From Pantoea conspicua (GTDB taxonomy: Bacteria; Pseudomonadota; Gammaproteobacteria; Enterobacterales; Enterobacteriaceae), in contig NZ_MLFN01000012.1 of assembly GCF_002095315.1 (NCBI RefSeq), positions 1-64,000 on the forward strand: a stretch of 64,000 bases of DNA, read 5' to 3'. Shown piece by piece: positions 9,810 through 18,376 of this stretch. The position numbers were made by a program, and so were the translations under genes. Below the pieces are notes generated by a model. That model did no database searches. It was not told the DNA's origin and worked only from the letters and a program-made list of their open reading frames with translations. The number at the start of each line of letters is the position of its first letter. Positions within the stretch are counted from its first letter, which is position 1.

Positions 9810-10438
9810 CTTCTGCCGCTCTTCGGGTTCAGGGTCATCAGTACGGTGCGCTGAAACCAGGCATTCAGTTCCGCCCTGACCGACGACGGCAGGGCAGCAT
9901 AATGATGGCCTGATATTGCCCCCTGTAGCGCCAGCAATGTTTGTAATCCCACATGCTGGTTGACGGCCTTCAGCCTCAGCCAGCACTGCTTAGCACCAAT
10001 ATCATATAAATGCTGTACGTTAAGGATGCCCGCTTCATGCAACATCACCTCCATGCGTACGCTGAGATTAGGGAGATCTTTTAACCGGATGGATGACTGC
10101 TTGTGACGCAGATCGTACTGAGCGGTCTCCAGCGATGCGGCTGATAATCTCAGCAGATGCGCCGGTTCCTGCCAGAGCGCGTCATCAACCCGATAGTAAT
10201 TAAGGCTGACCAGCACGCCACGCTTACGAAATACCAGGGGCTCCAGTGGACATTGCGTAATGTATTCCCGCAGGGGTTCGCTGGCTCGCAAATAGAGAGC
10301 ATCATTGTTAACTAAAGCAAAAACCACCCGTTCCACGGCCAGCGCATAGCCGCCAAACTGGGTGCGTGACTCAATGGTTCCCAGCGGGGCCAGACGTTCC
10401 CGGGAGCGTTCGACAATCGGATTTACCTTTTTCATCAC
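9806..10438 (-). CDS. sxy: Sxy/TfoX, competence regulator
   Basis: The 210-residue protein (E. coli Sxy: 209) has the TfoX N-terminal domain (LAPLGTIESRTQFGGYALAVERVVFALV) and a C-terminal helical domain starting near RLKDLPNLSVRMEVMLHEAGI. Sxy acts with CRP at CRP-S sites to switch on DNA-uptake genes. Starts at 10438 and 10435 are both possible (MMKK). It is convergent with yccS, overlapping its stop by 4 bases, and divergent from sulA across about 200 bases. Also called tfoX. Confidence 0.93.
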   Translation of the reverse strand: MMKKVNPIVERSRERLAPLGTIESRTQFGGYALAVERVVFALVNNDALYLRASEPLREYITQCPLEPLVFRKRGVLVSLNYYRVDDALWQEPAHLLRLSAASLETAQYDLRHKQSSIRLKDLPNLSVRMEVMLHEAGILNVQHLYDIGAKQCWLRLKAVNQHVGLQTLLALQGAISGHHYAALPSSVRAELNAWFQRTVLMTLNPKSGRS

Positions 10439-10606
10439 ACCACCTCCATGTTATAGAAATATCTGAAATCACCTTTGCTTTCAGGCAATTAGAAGATAGG
10501 AAAAAGCCTTTGCGGGTTCAATGAATAATTACCGGTTCAGCTAACCTTGTAGCGTTTTTGCGAGGCGTTTTCAGAAATTTGGGTTGATCTTTATGCGGAA
10601 CGACAG

Positions 10607-10626
10607 TACTGTATATTCATACAGTC
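10607..10626 (+). promoter_or_regulatory. LexA operator (SOS box) of sulA
   Basis: TACTGTATATTCATACAGTC matches the LexA consensus TACTGTATATATATACAGTA closely, with the required CTG-N10-CAG core. It lies 20 bases before the sulA start, overlapping the expected promoter, so sulA should be repressed by LexA and induced by DNA damage. Confidence 0.95.
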
Positions 10627-10646
10627 CACTGCTGAGTGATTAACTT

Positions 10647-11138
10647 ATGCGAACCCAACATCCGAATAATGCACGCTATGCTCATCATTACGCGTCCTCT
10701 TCTGTCCCCGCTTCTCATCGTGGCTGGATTACCGAGTTACGCTATAGTGAGCAGCCTGGAATGATGCAGATGTTACTGTTGCCGCTGCTGCAGCAGTTGA
10801 GTCAGCAATCGCGCTGGCAGTTGTGGTTAACCCCGGCACATAAACTCAATCGTGCCTGGCTACAGCAGTCCGGTTTGCCACTGGATAAAAGCATGCACAT
10901 CGCTGATTCTGATCGTCTGAATGCGGTTGAGGCGATGATTAAAGCGCTGCGTACCGGAAATTACAGTGTCGTTTTGGCATGGATTCCGTATGAACTTGAT
11001 GAAGATGAGCGTCGTCAACTGGAAAATGCCGCAGCGGAAGGCGATGCGTTAGGATTGATTTTGCGGTCGAGTGGATCACCAGAAGCGCCTCTCGGACCAC
11101 AAAACGCGCTAAAAATTCAGTCGGATTTGTTTCATTAA
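10647..11138 (+). CDS. sulA: SulA, SOS cell-division inhibitor
   Basis: SulA binds FtsZ and stops septation while DNA is being repaired; Lon degrades it during recovery. The 163-residue product (E. coli: 169) has a variable N-terminal 30 residues and then the conserved core LLLPLLQQLSQQSRWQLWLTP, LRTGNYSVVLAWIPYEL and a C-terminal end LKIQSDLFH, like the ...LYH tail recognised by Lon in E. coli. A near-consensus LexA box sits in its promoter. Placement directly upstream of ompA is the conserved enterobacterial arrangement. Confidence 0.95.
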   Translation: MRTQHPNNARYAHHYASSSVPASHRGWITELRYSEQPGMMQMLLLPLLQQLSQQSRWQLWLTPAHKLNRAWLQQSGLPLDKSMHIADSDRLNAVEAMIKALRTGNYSVVLAWIPYELDEDERRQLENAAAEGDALGLILRSSGSPEAPLGPQNALKIQSDLFH

Positions 11139-11182
11139 GTAAAAATCAGAAGTTTCTCAAGCTATATTTCTTATCTGTCGTC

Positions 11183-11237
11183 GCTAAACCACTGATTCTG
11201 TTAGTTCGAGCGTTGACAATGGTTTAGCAGGTTTTTT
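11183..11237 (+). terminator. inverted repeat downstream of sulA, probable terminator
   Basis: A perfect 9-bp inverted repeat (GCTAAACCA at 11183-11191, TGGTTTAGC at 11220-11228) encloses a 28-base loop and is followed by AGGTTTTTT. The T run suggests rho-independent termination of sulA, although the loop is unusually large. The remaining sulA-ompA gap (to 11487) holds the ompA promoter and leader and no gene that I can see. Confidence 0.5.
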
Positions 11238-11326
11238 GGGCATTGAGCCACGGCAATAATACCAGGCTAATTGTTAGAATTTGTGTATAAATCTCTGTTT
11301 TTTTACAGAAGCGCCTCACATCATAC

Positions 11327-11362
11327 TTGTAAGTTTCCAATCTCGTTGTAGACTTTATCTCG
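11327..11362 (+). promoter_or_regulatory. ompA promoter
   Basis: TTGTAA (11327-11332) and TAGACT (11349-11354), 16 bases apart, fit a sigma-70 promoter and align with the E. coli ompA promoter region (CTCGTTGTAGACTTTA). Transcription should start near 11362, giving a leader of about 125 bases (CGCCAGGGTGCTC... to GATAACGAGGCGCAAA). In E. coli this leader stabilises the mRNA and the MicA sRNA pairs around the ribosome site; that site, GATAACGAGGCGCAAA, is conserved here. Confidence 0.7.
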
Positions 11363-11487
11363 CCAGGGTGCTCAATAACCTCCGTTTTTTGCGGTAGAGT
11401 CATAAGCGAGCGTTTTGACCCGGCGAAGGATTAAACCAAGAGCAACCTTTTTGCTCATTGCCTATTTGGATGATAACGAGGCGCAAA

Positions 11488-12555
11488 ATGAAAAAGACAG
11501 CTATCGCAATTGCAGTGGCACTGGCTGGCTTCGCTACCGTAGCGCAGGCCGCTCCGAAAGATGACACCTGGTACACCGGTGCTAAACTGGGCTGGTCTCA
11601 GTACCATGACACGGGTTACTACGGTAACGGTTACCAAAACAATGACGGTCCAACTCACGAAAGCCAGCTGGGTGCAGGTGCATTCGTTGGTTACCAGGCA
11701 AATCCATACCTGGGCTTCGAGCTGGGCTATGACTGGCTGGGTCGCATGCCTAACAAAGGCAACGTGACTAACGGCGCATTCAAAGCACAGGGCGTTCAGC
11801 TGGCAGCTAAACTGAGCTACCCAATCTATGACGATCTGGACGTGTACACTCGTCTGGGCGGCATGGTATGGCGTGCAGACGCAACGCAGACTAACCCAAC
11901 TACTGGCCGCATCAGCGACCACGATACCGGCGTTTCTCCGCTGGCTGCCGTAGGTGTTGAGTATGCGCTGACCAAAAACTGGGCAACCCGTCTGGATTAC
12001 CAGTGGGTTAACAACATCGGTGATGCACAGACCGTTGGTACCCGTCCAGACAACGGCATGCTGAGCGTAGGCGTTTCTTACCGCTTCGGTCAGGATGAAG
12101 CTGCTCCAGCACCGGCTCCGGCTCCAGCGCCAGCGCCAGTTGTTGAAACCAAGCGTTTCACTCTGAAGTCTGACGTTCTGTTCACCTTCAACAAAGCGAC
12201 CCTGAAGCCAGAAGGCCAGCAGGCTCTGGATCAGCTGTACAGCCAGCTGAGCTCAATGGATCCTAAAGATGGTTCCGTTGTCGTACTGGGCTTCACCGAT
12301 CGCATCGGTTCAGAGCAGTACAACCAGAAACTGTCTGAGAAACGTGCTCAGTCAGTCGTAGATTACCTGGTATCTAAAGGTATCCCTTCTAACAAGATCT
12401 CTGCACGTGGCATGGGTGAATCTAACCCAGTTACCGGCAACACCTGTGACAGCGTGAAAGGCCGTAATGCCCTGATCGACTGCCTGGCGCCGGACCGTCG
12501 TGTAGAAATCGACGTTAAAGGCATCAAAGACGTTGTAACTCAGCCACAGGCTTAA
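11488..12555 (+). CDS. ompA: OmpA, major outer membrane protein
   Basis: The 355-residue precursor starts with a signal peptide ([21 protein letters not shown], cut before APKDD). An eight-stranded beta-barrel (about mature 1-170) ends in VSYRF; an Ala-Pro repeat hinge follows ([12 protein letters not shown]), then the periplasmic OmpA-like peptidoglycan-binding domain with [34 protein letters not shown] and DRRVEI. The two Cys of the C-terminal domain (TCDS, DCL) are present. I chose the ATG at 11488 over an upstream in-frame ATG at 11458 because it begins the signal peptide. Codon use is strongly biased, as expected for a very abundant protein. Confidence 0.97.
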   Translation: MKKTAIAIAVALAGFATVAQAAPKDDTWYTGAKLGWSQYHDTGYYGNGYQNNDGPTHESQLGAGAFVGYQANPYLGFELGYDWLGRMPNKGNVTNGAFKAQGVQLAAKLSYPIYDDLDVYTRLGGMVWRADATQTNPTTGRISDHDTGVSPLAAVGVEYALTKNWATRLDYQWVNNIGDAQTVGTRPDNGMLSVGVSYRFGQDEAAPAPAPAPAPAPVVETKRFTLKSDVLFTFNKATLKPEGQQALDQLYSQLSSMDPKDGSVVVLGFTDRIGSEQYNQKLSEKRAQSVVDYLVSKGIPSNKISARGMGESNPVTGNTCDSVKGRNALIDCLAPDRRVEIDVKGIKDVVTQPQA

Positions 12556-12568
12556 GTTTACACGTGAT

Positions 12569-12600
12569 AAAAAAAACCCCGCTAAGGCGGGGTTTTTTTA
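12569..12600 (+). terminator. rho-independent terminator of ompA
   Basis: A run of A, a stem AACCCCGC / GCGGGGTT with loop TAAG, and seven T residues form a strong terminator 14 bases after the ompA stop. The A run makes it potentially active on the opposite strand for matP too. Confidence 0.93.
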
Positions 12601-12673
12601 TGTCATCATCACGGTCAACAGGCACAAGTCAGATGCCCTTGCCTGCTAATATAACCATCTGATTATTAACGAC

Positions 12674-13141
12674 TTACTCTTTTTCTGAACCCGAATTGCC
12701 AAGAATCGCCTGGAGATCTTCCCGGAGACTCGACATCTGGGTAGCGTACTTCTCTTTGCGTTCGGCATCTTCAATTAACTGGACCACCGTCTCAGATAAC
12801 GTACTGTTTCGCCGCTGCGCCAGTCCAGCCAGTCGTTGCCAGACCAGATACTCCAGATCGATCGACTTTTTACGCGTGTGCTGATGTTCAGCATTAAAGT
12901 GTCGTTTGCGACGCGCACGAATGGTCTGTTTTAGCCGGTTATCCAGATCCGGATGAATGTGCTCTGCAATCCATTCGTTAACCGTCACCGGATTATTTTC
13001 CATTGCCAGCAGTTTATCGACTGCCGCCTGCGCCGCACTTAATTCAAGGTGACGCGTGATCAGTTCACCTTCCCGATGTTTTTTCACCAGGTATTTCCAT
13101 TTCCATCCACATTCAAGATTTTCGAGTTGCTGGTATTTCAT
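12674..13141 (-). CDS. matP: MatP, Ter macrodomain organiser
   Basis: MatP binds matS sites and compacts the terminus region, linking it to the division ring through ZapB and displacing MukBEF from Ter. The 155-residue product (E. coli: 150) starts [31 protein letters not shown] (first 13 residues are the family start) and has the ribbon-helix-helix DNA-binding region [21 protein letters not shown] chose the ATG at 13141; a 24-residue in-frame extension upstream shows no family similarity. It is divergent from ycbZ. Confidence 0.96.
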   Translation of the reverse strand: MKYQQLENLECGWKWKYLVKKHREGELITRHLELSAAQAAVDKLLAMENNPVTVNEWIAEHIHPDLDNRLKQTIRARRKRHFNAEHQHTRKKSIDLEYLVWQRLAGLAQRRNSTLSETVVQLIEDAERKEKYATQMSSLREDLQAILGNSGSEKE

Positions 13142-13271
13142 CGGAATCTCATCGTGATCACGTAACGAGCTAAGAATAACAGCTTTTTTCCCGGATGCAG
13201 CAACGAAAAACATGCTGTCAATGTCACATCTTCAGCAGGAAGTCTGCAGTGCTTAACAAGGGTGAATCCTG

Positions 13272-13277
13272 TATAAT
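13272..13277 (+). promoter_or_regulatory. candidate -10 element of ycbZ/lonH
   Basis: TATAAT, a perfect -10 hexamer, lies 35 bases upstream of the TTG taken as the ycbZ start. No good -35 hexamer is seen at the right distance; TTAACA at 13253 is too close (13 bases). If this is the promoter, starts upstream of about 13284 cannot be used. Confidence 0.45.
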
Positions 13278-13311
13278 CTCGCTTTTCTTAAATCAGACAA
13301 ATGCGATTATT

Positions 13312-15063
13312 TTGACCGACACCCAACTTACGTGGCAAACCTTACAGCCGGATAGCGCGCAATACCAATCCGTTTTTTCCCGAATTGCTGATGAAGAAAC
13401 CGATGCTCTGGCAACGGTGCAGCCCCGATTGCTGAATGCACTGGCGCATTTACATCACCAGTCGCAGGGATTCCCGTTACTGCTGGTGCGTAGCCAGGAA
13501 AATCGCGACTACCTGGCACTGATTGCCCAGGCCGCGCAGCACGTCATGGAGGAGTCCGCCACGCTGTATGGTGGTGACTACCATATCATGGCCGATAACG
13601 TCACGCTGCAGCCCCCTTCAGACCCTCAACGCCCTTTCACCAGTCAGGGCGGTATTCATTTCGCCGACTGGATTGAAACCGAACAGCTGTTTGGCTGTGT
13701 GCGTCAGTATAAAGATCGTATTCAGCTTGAGCCGGGACTGATCCATCGTGCCAACGGTGGCACGCTGGTGCTTACGCTGCGCAGTTTCATGACCCAGCCA
13801 ATTCTCTGGTTACGTCTGAAAAAATGTATTGAGCAGGGCTACGTCGACTGGACCTCGCAGGATGAACGACGTCCCTTGCCGGTCGCGATACCGCCACTGC
13901 CGCTCCAGTTAAAACTGGTACTGTGCGGTGATCGCGAAGCGCTGGCTGATTTTCAGGAATTCGATCCTGAAGCCCATGAAATGGCAATCTATACCGAATT
14001 TGAAGAGAACATTCAGATTCTGGATGAGGATGACATGCTTGCCTGGTGTCGCTGGACCGTCGATCTGGCCCAGCAGGCTGAGCTGCCGTTGCCGGAAACA
14101 GACTTCTGGCCTGAACTGATTAAAGAAGGCGTACGCTACAGTGGCGATCAGGAGACATTACCGCTCTGCCCGCGCTGGTTACAGCGTCAGATGCGTGAGT
14201 CCGCGCTAATGGGCGAGACACTCAATGCGGAAGCACTGCGTGATGCGCTGGAAGCCCGCCTGTGGCGTGAAAATTATCTCAACGAACGGATGCGCGATGA
14301 GATCCTGCAGAAACAGATCCTGATTGAGACGGAAGGTGAAGTGGTCGGTCAGATCAACGGCCTGTCGGTGGTGGAATATCCTGGCCATCCTCGCGCCTGG
14401 GGTGATCCATCGCGGATTACCTGTGTCGTGCATCCTGGCGACGGCGAGTTTACCGATGTTGAACGCAAAGCCGAGCTGGGCGGTAACATTCATGCAAAAG
14501 GCATGATGATTATGCAGGCCTATCTGATTGCCGAGCTCGGGTTGGATCAGCAACTCCCCTTCTCTGCTTCACTGGTATTTGAACAGTCTTATTCTGAAGT
14601 GGACGGTGACAGTGCCTCGCTGGCTGAGCTCTGTGCGCTGATCAGTGCGCTGGCTAACCAGCCGGTCAATCAGCAAATTGCCGTCACTGGCTCAGTCGAT
14701 CAGTTTGGTAACGTCCAGCCGGTTGGCGGTCTGAACGAGAAAATTGAAGGCTTCTTTGATATCTGCCATCAGCGTGAACTGACCGGCCAGCAGGGCGTGA
14801 TTATCCCGGCCTGCAATGTGCGACACCTGAGTCTGAATCAGGCCGTGGTCAGTGCGGTTGAGCAAGGTCGCTTTCATATCTGGGCGATTGACCGTGCGGA
14901 TGAAGCCCTGCCGCTGCTGACGGGTAAGGTCTGGGATACTGAGGATGGTGAAGGCGATACCCTGCTGCGCACCATTCAGGAACGCATTAGCCAACTGAAC
15001 CAGCCGGACGCGTCGCACCGTCCCTGGGGACTGCGCTGGCTTAACTGGTTTAACCACCGTTAA
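13312..15063 (+). CDS. ycbZ: Lon-like ATP-independent-type protease YcbZ (LonH)
   Basis: The 583-residue product matches E. coli YcbZ (586). The C-terminal Lon protease domain carries the Ser-Lys dyad: the serine in EVDGDSASLAELCALISAL and the lysine in GGLNEKIEGF. The N-terminal two-thirds resembles a degenerate AAA-like region; I see no proper Walker A motif. I chose the TTG at 13312 because LTDTQLTWQTLQPD aligns with the E. coli start MTITKLAWRDLVPD and a TATAAT lies just upstream. A longer frame from 13195 would cross the probable promoter. Also named lonH. Substrates are unclear. Confidence 0.87.
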   Translation: MTDTQLTWQTLQPDSAQYQSVFSRIADEETDALATVQPRLLNALAHLHHQSQGFPLLLVRSQENRDYLALIAQAAQHVMEESATLYGGDYHIMADNVTLQPPSDPQRPFTSQGGIHFADWIETEQLFGCVRQYKDRIQLEPGLIHRANGGTLVLTLRSFMTQPILWLRLKKCIEQGYVDWTSQDERRPLPVAIPPLPLQLKLVLCGDREALADFQEFDPEAHEMAIYTEFEENIQILDEDDMLAWCRWTVDLAQQAELPLPETDFWPELIKEGVRYSGDQETLPLCPRWLQRQMRESALMGETLNAEALRDALEARLWRENYLNERMRDEILQKQILIETEGEVVGQINGLSVVEYPGHPRAWGDPSRITCVVHPGDGEFTDVERKAELGGNIHAKGMMIMQAYLIAELGLDQQLPFSASLVFEQSYSEVDGDSASLAELCALISALANQPVNQQIAVTGSVDQFGNVQPVGGLNEKIEGFFDICHQRELTGQQGVIIPACNVRHLSLNQAVVSAVEQGRFHIWAIDRADEALPLLTGKVWDTEDGEGDTLLRTIQERISQLNQPDASHRPWGLRWLNWFNHR

Positions 15064-15075
15064 TCCGATTTGCTC

Positions 15076-15093
15076 AGCATACAACTGTTCGCT
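15076..15093 (+). promoter_or_regulatory. FabR-type operator upstream of fabA
   Basis: AGCATACAACTGTTCGCT differs by only a few bases from the palindromic FabR (YijC) site AGCGTACACGTGTTAGCT known upstream of E. coli fabA and fabB. It lies about 40 bases before the fabA start. FabR represses unsaturated fatty acid synthesis in response to membrane composition. The identification rests on remembered consensus. Confidence 0.7.
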
Positions 15094-15131
15094 AATATTC
15101 GTGATTCACTAAAAAAAGGCTTATTGTAAAC

Positions 15132-15650
15132 ATGGTAGATAAACGCGAATCCTATACCAAAGAAGACCTGATTCTGTCAGGTCGTGGTGAACTGTTTGGC
15201 GAAAATGGTCCACCGCTTCCGTCAGGCAACATGTTGATGATGGACCGCGTGGTCAAGATGACCGAAGACGGCGGCAAATATGATAAAGGCTTTGTTGAAG
15301 CTGAGCTGGATATCAATCCCGATCTCTGGTTCTTCGGCTGCCACTTCATTGGCGACCCGGTCATGCCAGGCTGCTTAGGCCTGGATGCCATGTGGCAACT
15401 GGTCGGCTTCTATCTCGGATGGCTGGGCGGCGAAGGTAAAGGTCGTGCGCTGGGCGTGGGTGAAGTGAAATTTACGGGTCAGGTACTGCCTGAAGCGAAG
15501 AAAGTCACTTACCGTATCCATTTCAAACGCGTTATCAACCGCAAACTGGTGATGGGCGTTGCCGATGGCGAGGTGCTGGTCGACGGCAACCTGATCTATA
15601 CGGCCAGCGATCTGAAAGTAGGCCTGTTCAAAGACACGGCGGCTTTCTAA
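15132..15650 (+). CDS. fabA: FabA, 3-hydroxydecanoyl-ACP dehydratase/isomerase
   Basis: FabA dehydrates 3-hydroxydecanoyl-ACP and isomerises the trans-2 to the cis-3 intermediate, the branch point to unsaturated fatty acids. The 172 residues equal the E. coli protein. Catalytic His71 ([15 protein letters not shown]) and Asp85 (LGLDAMWQL) are in place. A FabR-type operator precedes the gene and a hairpin follows. FadR probably also acts here, but I could not point to a clear site. Confidence 0.98.
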   Translation: MVDKRESYTKEDLILSGRGELFGENGPPLPSGNMLMMDRVVKMTEDGGKYDKGFVEAELDINPDLWFFGCHFIGDPVMPGCLGLDAMWQLVGFYLGWLGGEGKGRALGVGEVKFTGQVLPEAKKVTYRIHFKRVINRKLVMGVADGEVLVDGNLIYTASDLKVGLFKDTAAF

Positions 15651-15669
15651 ACGTTTCCCCGGAAACGAA

Positions 15670-15692
15670 AACCTCCGCGCGCAGCGGAGGTT
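15670..15692. terminator. terminator hairpin between fabA and rmf
   Basis: A perfect 9-bp stem AACCTCCGC / GCGGAGGTT with a 5-base loop lies 19 bases after the fabA stop and 25 bases beyond the rmf stop on the other strand. The T run is weak (ATATTCCCTTTT). It probably serves both convergent genes. Confidence 0.75.
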
Positions 15693-15717
15693 ATATTCCC
15701 TTTTCAGTGACATCCGG

Positions 15718-15885
15718 CTAAGCAGCGACCGACCTGTCCTCCATGGCTTGTCGCCAACCTCCCAACCAGTGAGACTTAGCGTCAATCATCTGATACGGAC
15801 ACATCTCTTTTGAGCGTCCAGTAATGCCTGCCTGATAACCACGTGAATGGGCGCGTTCGAGGCGGTCTCGTTTCTGTCTCTTCAT
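15718..15885 (-). CDS. rmf: Rmf, ribosome modulation factor
   Basis: This short gene encodes 55 residues, exactly the E. coli Rmf length. It starts MKRQKRDRLERAHSRGYQAG, continues ITGRSKEMCPYQ and ends HWLGGWRQAMEDRSVAA. Rmf binds the 30S subunit near the anti-Shine-Dalgarno and converts 70S ribosomes to inactive 100S dimers in stationary phase. The highly basic composition and the CPY...W core are typical. The 280 bases upstream (to 16166) hold its promoter and the pqi terminator; I see no other gene there. Convergent with fabA. Confidence 0.95.
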   Translation of the reverse strand: MKRQKRDRLERAHSRGYQAGITGRSKEMCPYQMIDAKSHWLGGWRQAMEDRSVAA

Positions 15886-16084
15886 ACTCCGTGTCCCTCA
15901 TGTAAGGTCTGTGGAATCTGGTGGAAAGAAAAAGGTGGTGAATTAATGTTCAACCACTCTAATGTTCTACCCGCTACGCACCCAAAGATCAATGCGCAAT
16001 CTTCACGCCAGTGTCATAAATGTGACCTCAGTTCGACAAAATGATGCTTTTTTGTGATGCGGATGGCAACACTATCTCGCTGAT

Positions 16085-16150
16085 TAAGCTAACAATAAAG
16101 CCCCCGTTTTTCGTCAATAGCGCTTAACGAAAAATCGGGGGCTTAGCTTA
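16085..16150 (-). terminator. long terminator hairpin after pqiC
   Basis: A long inverted repeat pairs AAGCCCCCG-TTTTTCGT with ACGAAAAATCGGGGGCTT around a 12-base loop, extended outward by TAAGCT / AGCTTA. It starts 17 bases past the pqiC stop and separates the pqi operon from rmf on the same strand. Read in the minus direction the stem holds T-rich strands. Confidence 0.75.
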
Positions 16151-16166
16151 TTTATTCATACTCTTC

Positions 16167-16736
16167 TTAATTTAACGCAACCGTACTGTTGGCAATCTGC
16201 TGCGCGGTTTGCTGCCAGCCCGCTGCCAGCGTTCTGACCAGTGCATCGTAGCCATCTTCATTCTGAGGCAGCGCCAGATTAAACGCCTGCTTGATCAGAC
16301 GGCCCTGATGTTCCAGCGTCCACTCGCCACTAATGACTGCCTTGCCGTCATAGCGACCCTGGAAGCCGGTGACGGTCACGTTGAGCGTGTCATGCTGCAC
16401 GCCCATCGGCGTGCCTGCGACCAGTCGCCCCGGCAGGGCCTTGCTGAGGTTGGTAATCAGCGTCTGATGCAACTGCTGATCGAGCGGGCTGGCCCACAGA
16501 TTATTGGCGGCGATAACATATTTCACGTCACTGGTCTGATAAACCAGTCCGTTGCCCGCCAGATAATCTGGCACTGTCACCTGCTGCACCCACAGCATCG
16601 GTTGAGCCTCAGTCGTGCTGCTACTGCTGACCTTCATCGGCGCCGCCCCGGAGGGCAGCTGATACCAGGTATTATCGATGGTGCTGCTGCACGCGCTCAG
16701 CAGCAGCGCGGCAGAGAGTATCATTCCTTTTTTCAC
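16167..16736 (-). CDS. pqiC: PqiC, outer membrane lipoprotein of the Pqi transport system
   Basis: The 189-residue lipoprotein has signal peptide MKKGMILSAALLLSAC; the lipobox LLSAC places the lipidated cysteine at residue 16. The mature part is an ABC-type auxiliary lipoprotein (DUF330) domain, with LWVQQVTVPDYLAGNGLVYQ. In E. coli PqiC (YmbA) forms a ring in the outer membrane that docks the PqiB tube, part of a lipid-trafficking path between membranes. Its start overlaps the pqiB stop by 4 bases (ATGA), so it is translationally coupled. Confidence 0.94.
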   Translation of the reverse strand: MKKGMILSAALLLSACSSTIDNTWYQLPSGAAPMKVSSSSTTEAQPMLWVQQVTVPDYLAGNGLVYQTSDVKYVIAANNLWASPLDQQLHQTLITNLSKALPGRLVAGTPMGVQHDTLNVTVTGFQGRYDGKAVISGEWTLEHQGRLIKQAFNLALPQNEDGYDALVRTLAAGWQQTAQQIANSTVALN

Positions 16737-18376
16737 TGTTTCGCCCTCTTAGGCTGGGGATCCTGTCCCGGTTTCGCCTCAAACACCAGCGCGTTGCTCT
16801 TGGTATTGAGCGTTTTTAATACCGGCTGCAGTTCGCGCAGCACCTGATCGAGTCGCTGCATATCCCCGACCAGCTTGCTGTAAGCCGGCGAGCCCGGCTG
16901 CAGTCCTTTCATGCTACGGTTCAGCTCACGCAATGTCTGCTGCATATCTTCCGGCAGCGTTTTCATTGCCGGGCTGGCCGTGACTTTATTGACGTTATCG
17001 ATGGTGCGTTGTAGATCACGCATCGTTTTCTGACTCTCTTTCAGCGTGCCGGTGGCTTCGTTAATCATGCCGTTAAGTGGCAGTCCATTGATCTTATCCA
17101 GCGCCGCCATCAGCTTCTGCTGAATCTGGCTCAGGCCACCGCTGACGGTCGGAATCACTTCATAACCCGATACTTTCTGCGGCCCTTTAAAAGCCGGTGC
17201 ATTTTCGTAGAAGTCCAGATCAACATATAACGCGCCTGACAGCAGGTTGCCGGTTTTCAACGTGGCACGCAGCCCGCGTTTCTTACCATCCTGCAGATGC
17301 TGTTGCAGATCGAAGTTCTCACCCAGTCGGCTGATAAACCGATCCGGTTCGATTCGAATTAATACCGGCACGCGGTAATCATTGTTCAGCGCCTGATCCA
17401 GACCCGCTTTCATCAACGGCGCTTCCGACACCGTACCGAGGCGGATGCCGCGGAATTCAACCGGCGCACCGGCCTGCAGGCCACGAATCGAATCGGTAAA
17501 GAACAGCAGATAATCAATATGGTTGGTATAGAGCGAGTCCTGAATGCTGCGCTGATCATCAAACAGATGATAATCAGACTGGTTCTGCGCCGCCTGGCCC
17601 AGATCCCAGCCATCCGGTACATCAAAGCTGACGCCGCCGCTGAACAGCGTAGTCAGTGAACCCATTTCTACCCGCATACCGGAAGCAGACATATCAACGG
17701 CAATGCCGCTGTCCTTCCAGAAGCGGACATTGGTGGTCACCAGTCGATCATACGGCGCCGCGATAAATAGCTGATAGGTCATCATGCGCTTATCGGTATC
17801 GAAGGTGCTGGTCTCCACCGTACCGACGCGATAGCCACGGAACAACACCGGATCGCCCGGATTAAGCTGACCGGCTTTTTTGCTGTCGAGGATAATGCGA
17901 ATACCTTTGGCATCCGGCGGCGCTAACGGTGGCGCATCCAACAGGTTAAACTGTTCTGGCGCTTCACTTTTAGTGCCCGGCTGTAATTCAATGTAGGCAC
18001 CCGACAGCAGTGTTCCCAACCCGCTGATACCTTCGCGACCAATCTGCGGCTTAACCACCCAGAAAACACTGTCCTTGTGCAACAGTTTTCCCATCCCGGC
18101 ATTGAGGCGGGCCTTGATTTCAACGTGATGCAAATCGTCACTCAGCACTGCGCTCTCAACCACGCCGACATCCACGCTGCGGCTTTTAATGGTGGTTTTG
18201 CCGGCTTCGATACCCTCGGCATTTTCGGTAATCAGGGTCACTTCAGGCCCCTGATGACTGAAGTGATAAAACAGAATCCATCCGCCGATTAACAGCGTGA
18301 CGATGGGGACAATCCAGACCGGCGACCAGCGCTTGATCTGCTCCACCTTTGCGTGGCCGTGGTTAATTTCCGTCAA
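16733..18376 (-). CDS. pqiB: PqiB, MCE-family envelope-spanning tunnel protein
   Basis: The 547-residue protein (E. coli: 546) has one N-terminal membrane helix (about 18-36, WSPVWIVPIVTLLIGGWILFY) and three MCE domains, each starting with a GP(E/V)V- or GAPVEFRG-type strand. A long C-terminal helical segment (about 440-530) in E. coli forms the needle linking inner and outer membranes. The hexameric tube carries lipids between membranes. Its start overlaps the pqiA stop by 14 bases. Confidence 0.96.
   Translation of the reverse strand: MTEINHGHAKVEQIKRWSPVWIVPIVTLLIGGWILFYHFSHQGPEVTLITENAEGIEAGKTTIKSRSVDVGVVESAVLSDDLHHVEIKARLNAGMGKLLHKDSVFWVVKPQIGREGISGLGTLLSGAYIELQPGTKSEAPEQFNLLDAPPLAPPDAKGIRIILDSKKAGQLNPGDPVLFRGYRVGTVETSTFDTDKRMMTYQLFIAAPYDRLVTTNVRFWKDSGIAVDMSASGMRVEMGSLTTLFSGGVSFDVPDGWDLGQAAQNQSDYHLFDDQRSIQDSLYTNHIDYLLFFTDSIRGLQAGAPVEFRGIRLGTVSEAPLMKAGLDQALNNDYRVPVLIRIEPDRFISRLGENFDLQQHLQDGKKRGLRATLKTGNLLSGALYVDLDFYENAPAFKGPQKVSGYEVIPTVSGGLSQIQQKLMAALDKINGLPLNGMINEATGTLKESQKTMRDLQRTIDNVNKVTASPAMKTLPEDMQQTLRELNRSMKGLQPGSPAYSKLVGDMQRLDQVLRELQPVLKTLNTKSNALVFEAKPGQDPQPKRAKQ

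Noticed and set aside
15847-16044. 65-codon plus-strand frame with several cysteines (CPSCKVC)
   Set aside because: It overlaps the start of rmf on the opposite strand and the rmf promoter region; the Cys pattern appears accidental.
16360-16390. GTGACGGTCAC resembling a matS (MatP) site
   Set aside because: It is 11 bases, not the 13-base GTGACRNYGTCAC, and lies inside pqiC coding sequence; the region is also expected to lie outside the Ter macrodomain.
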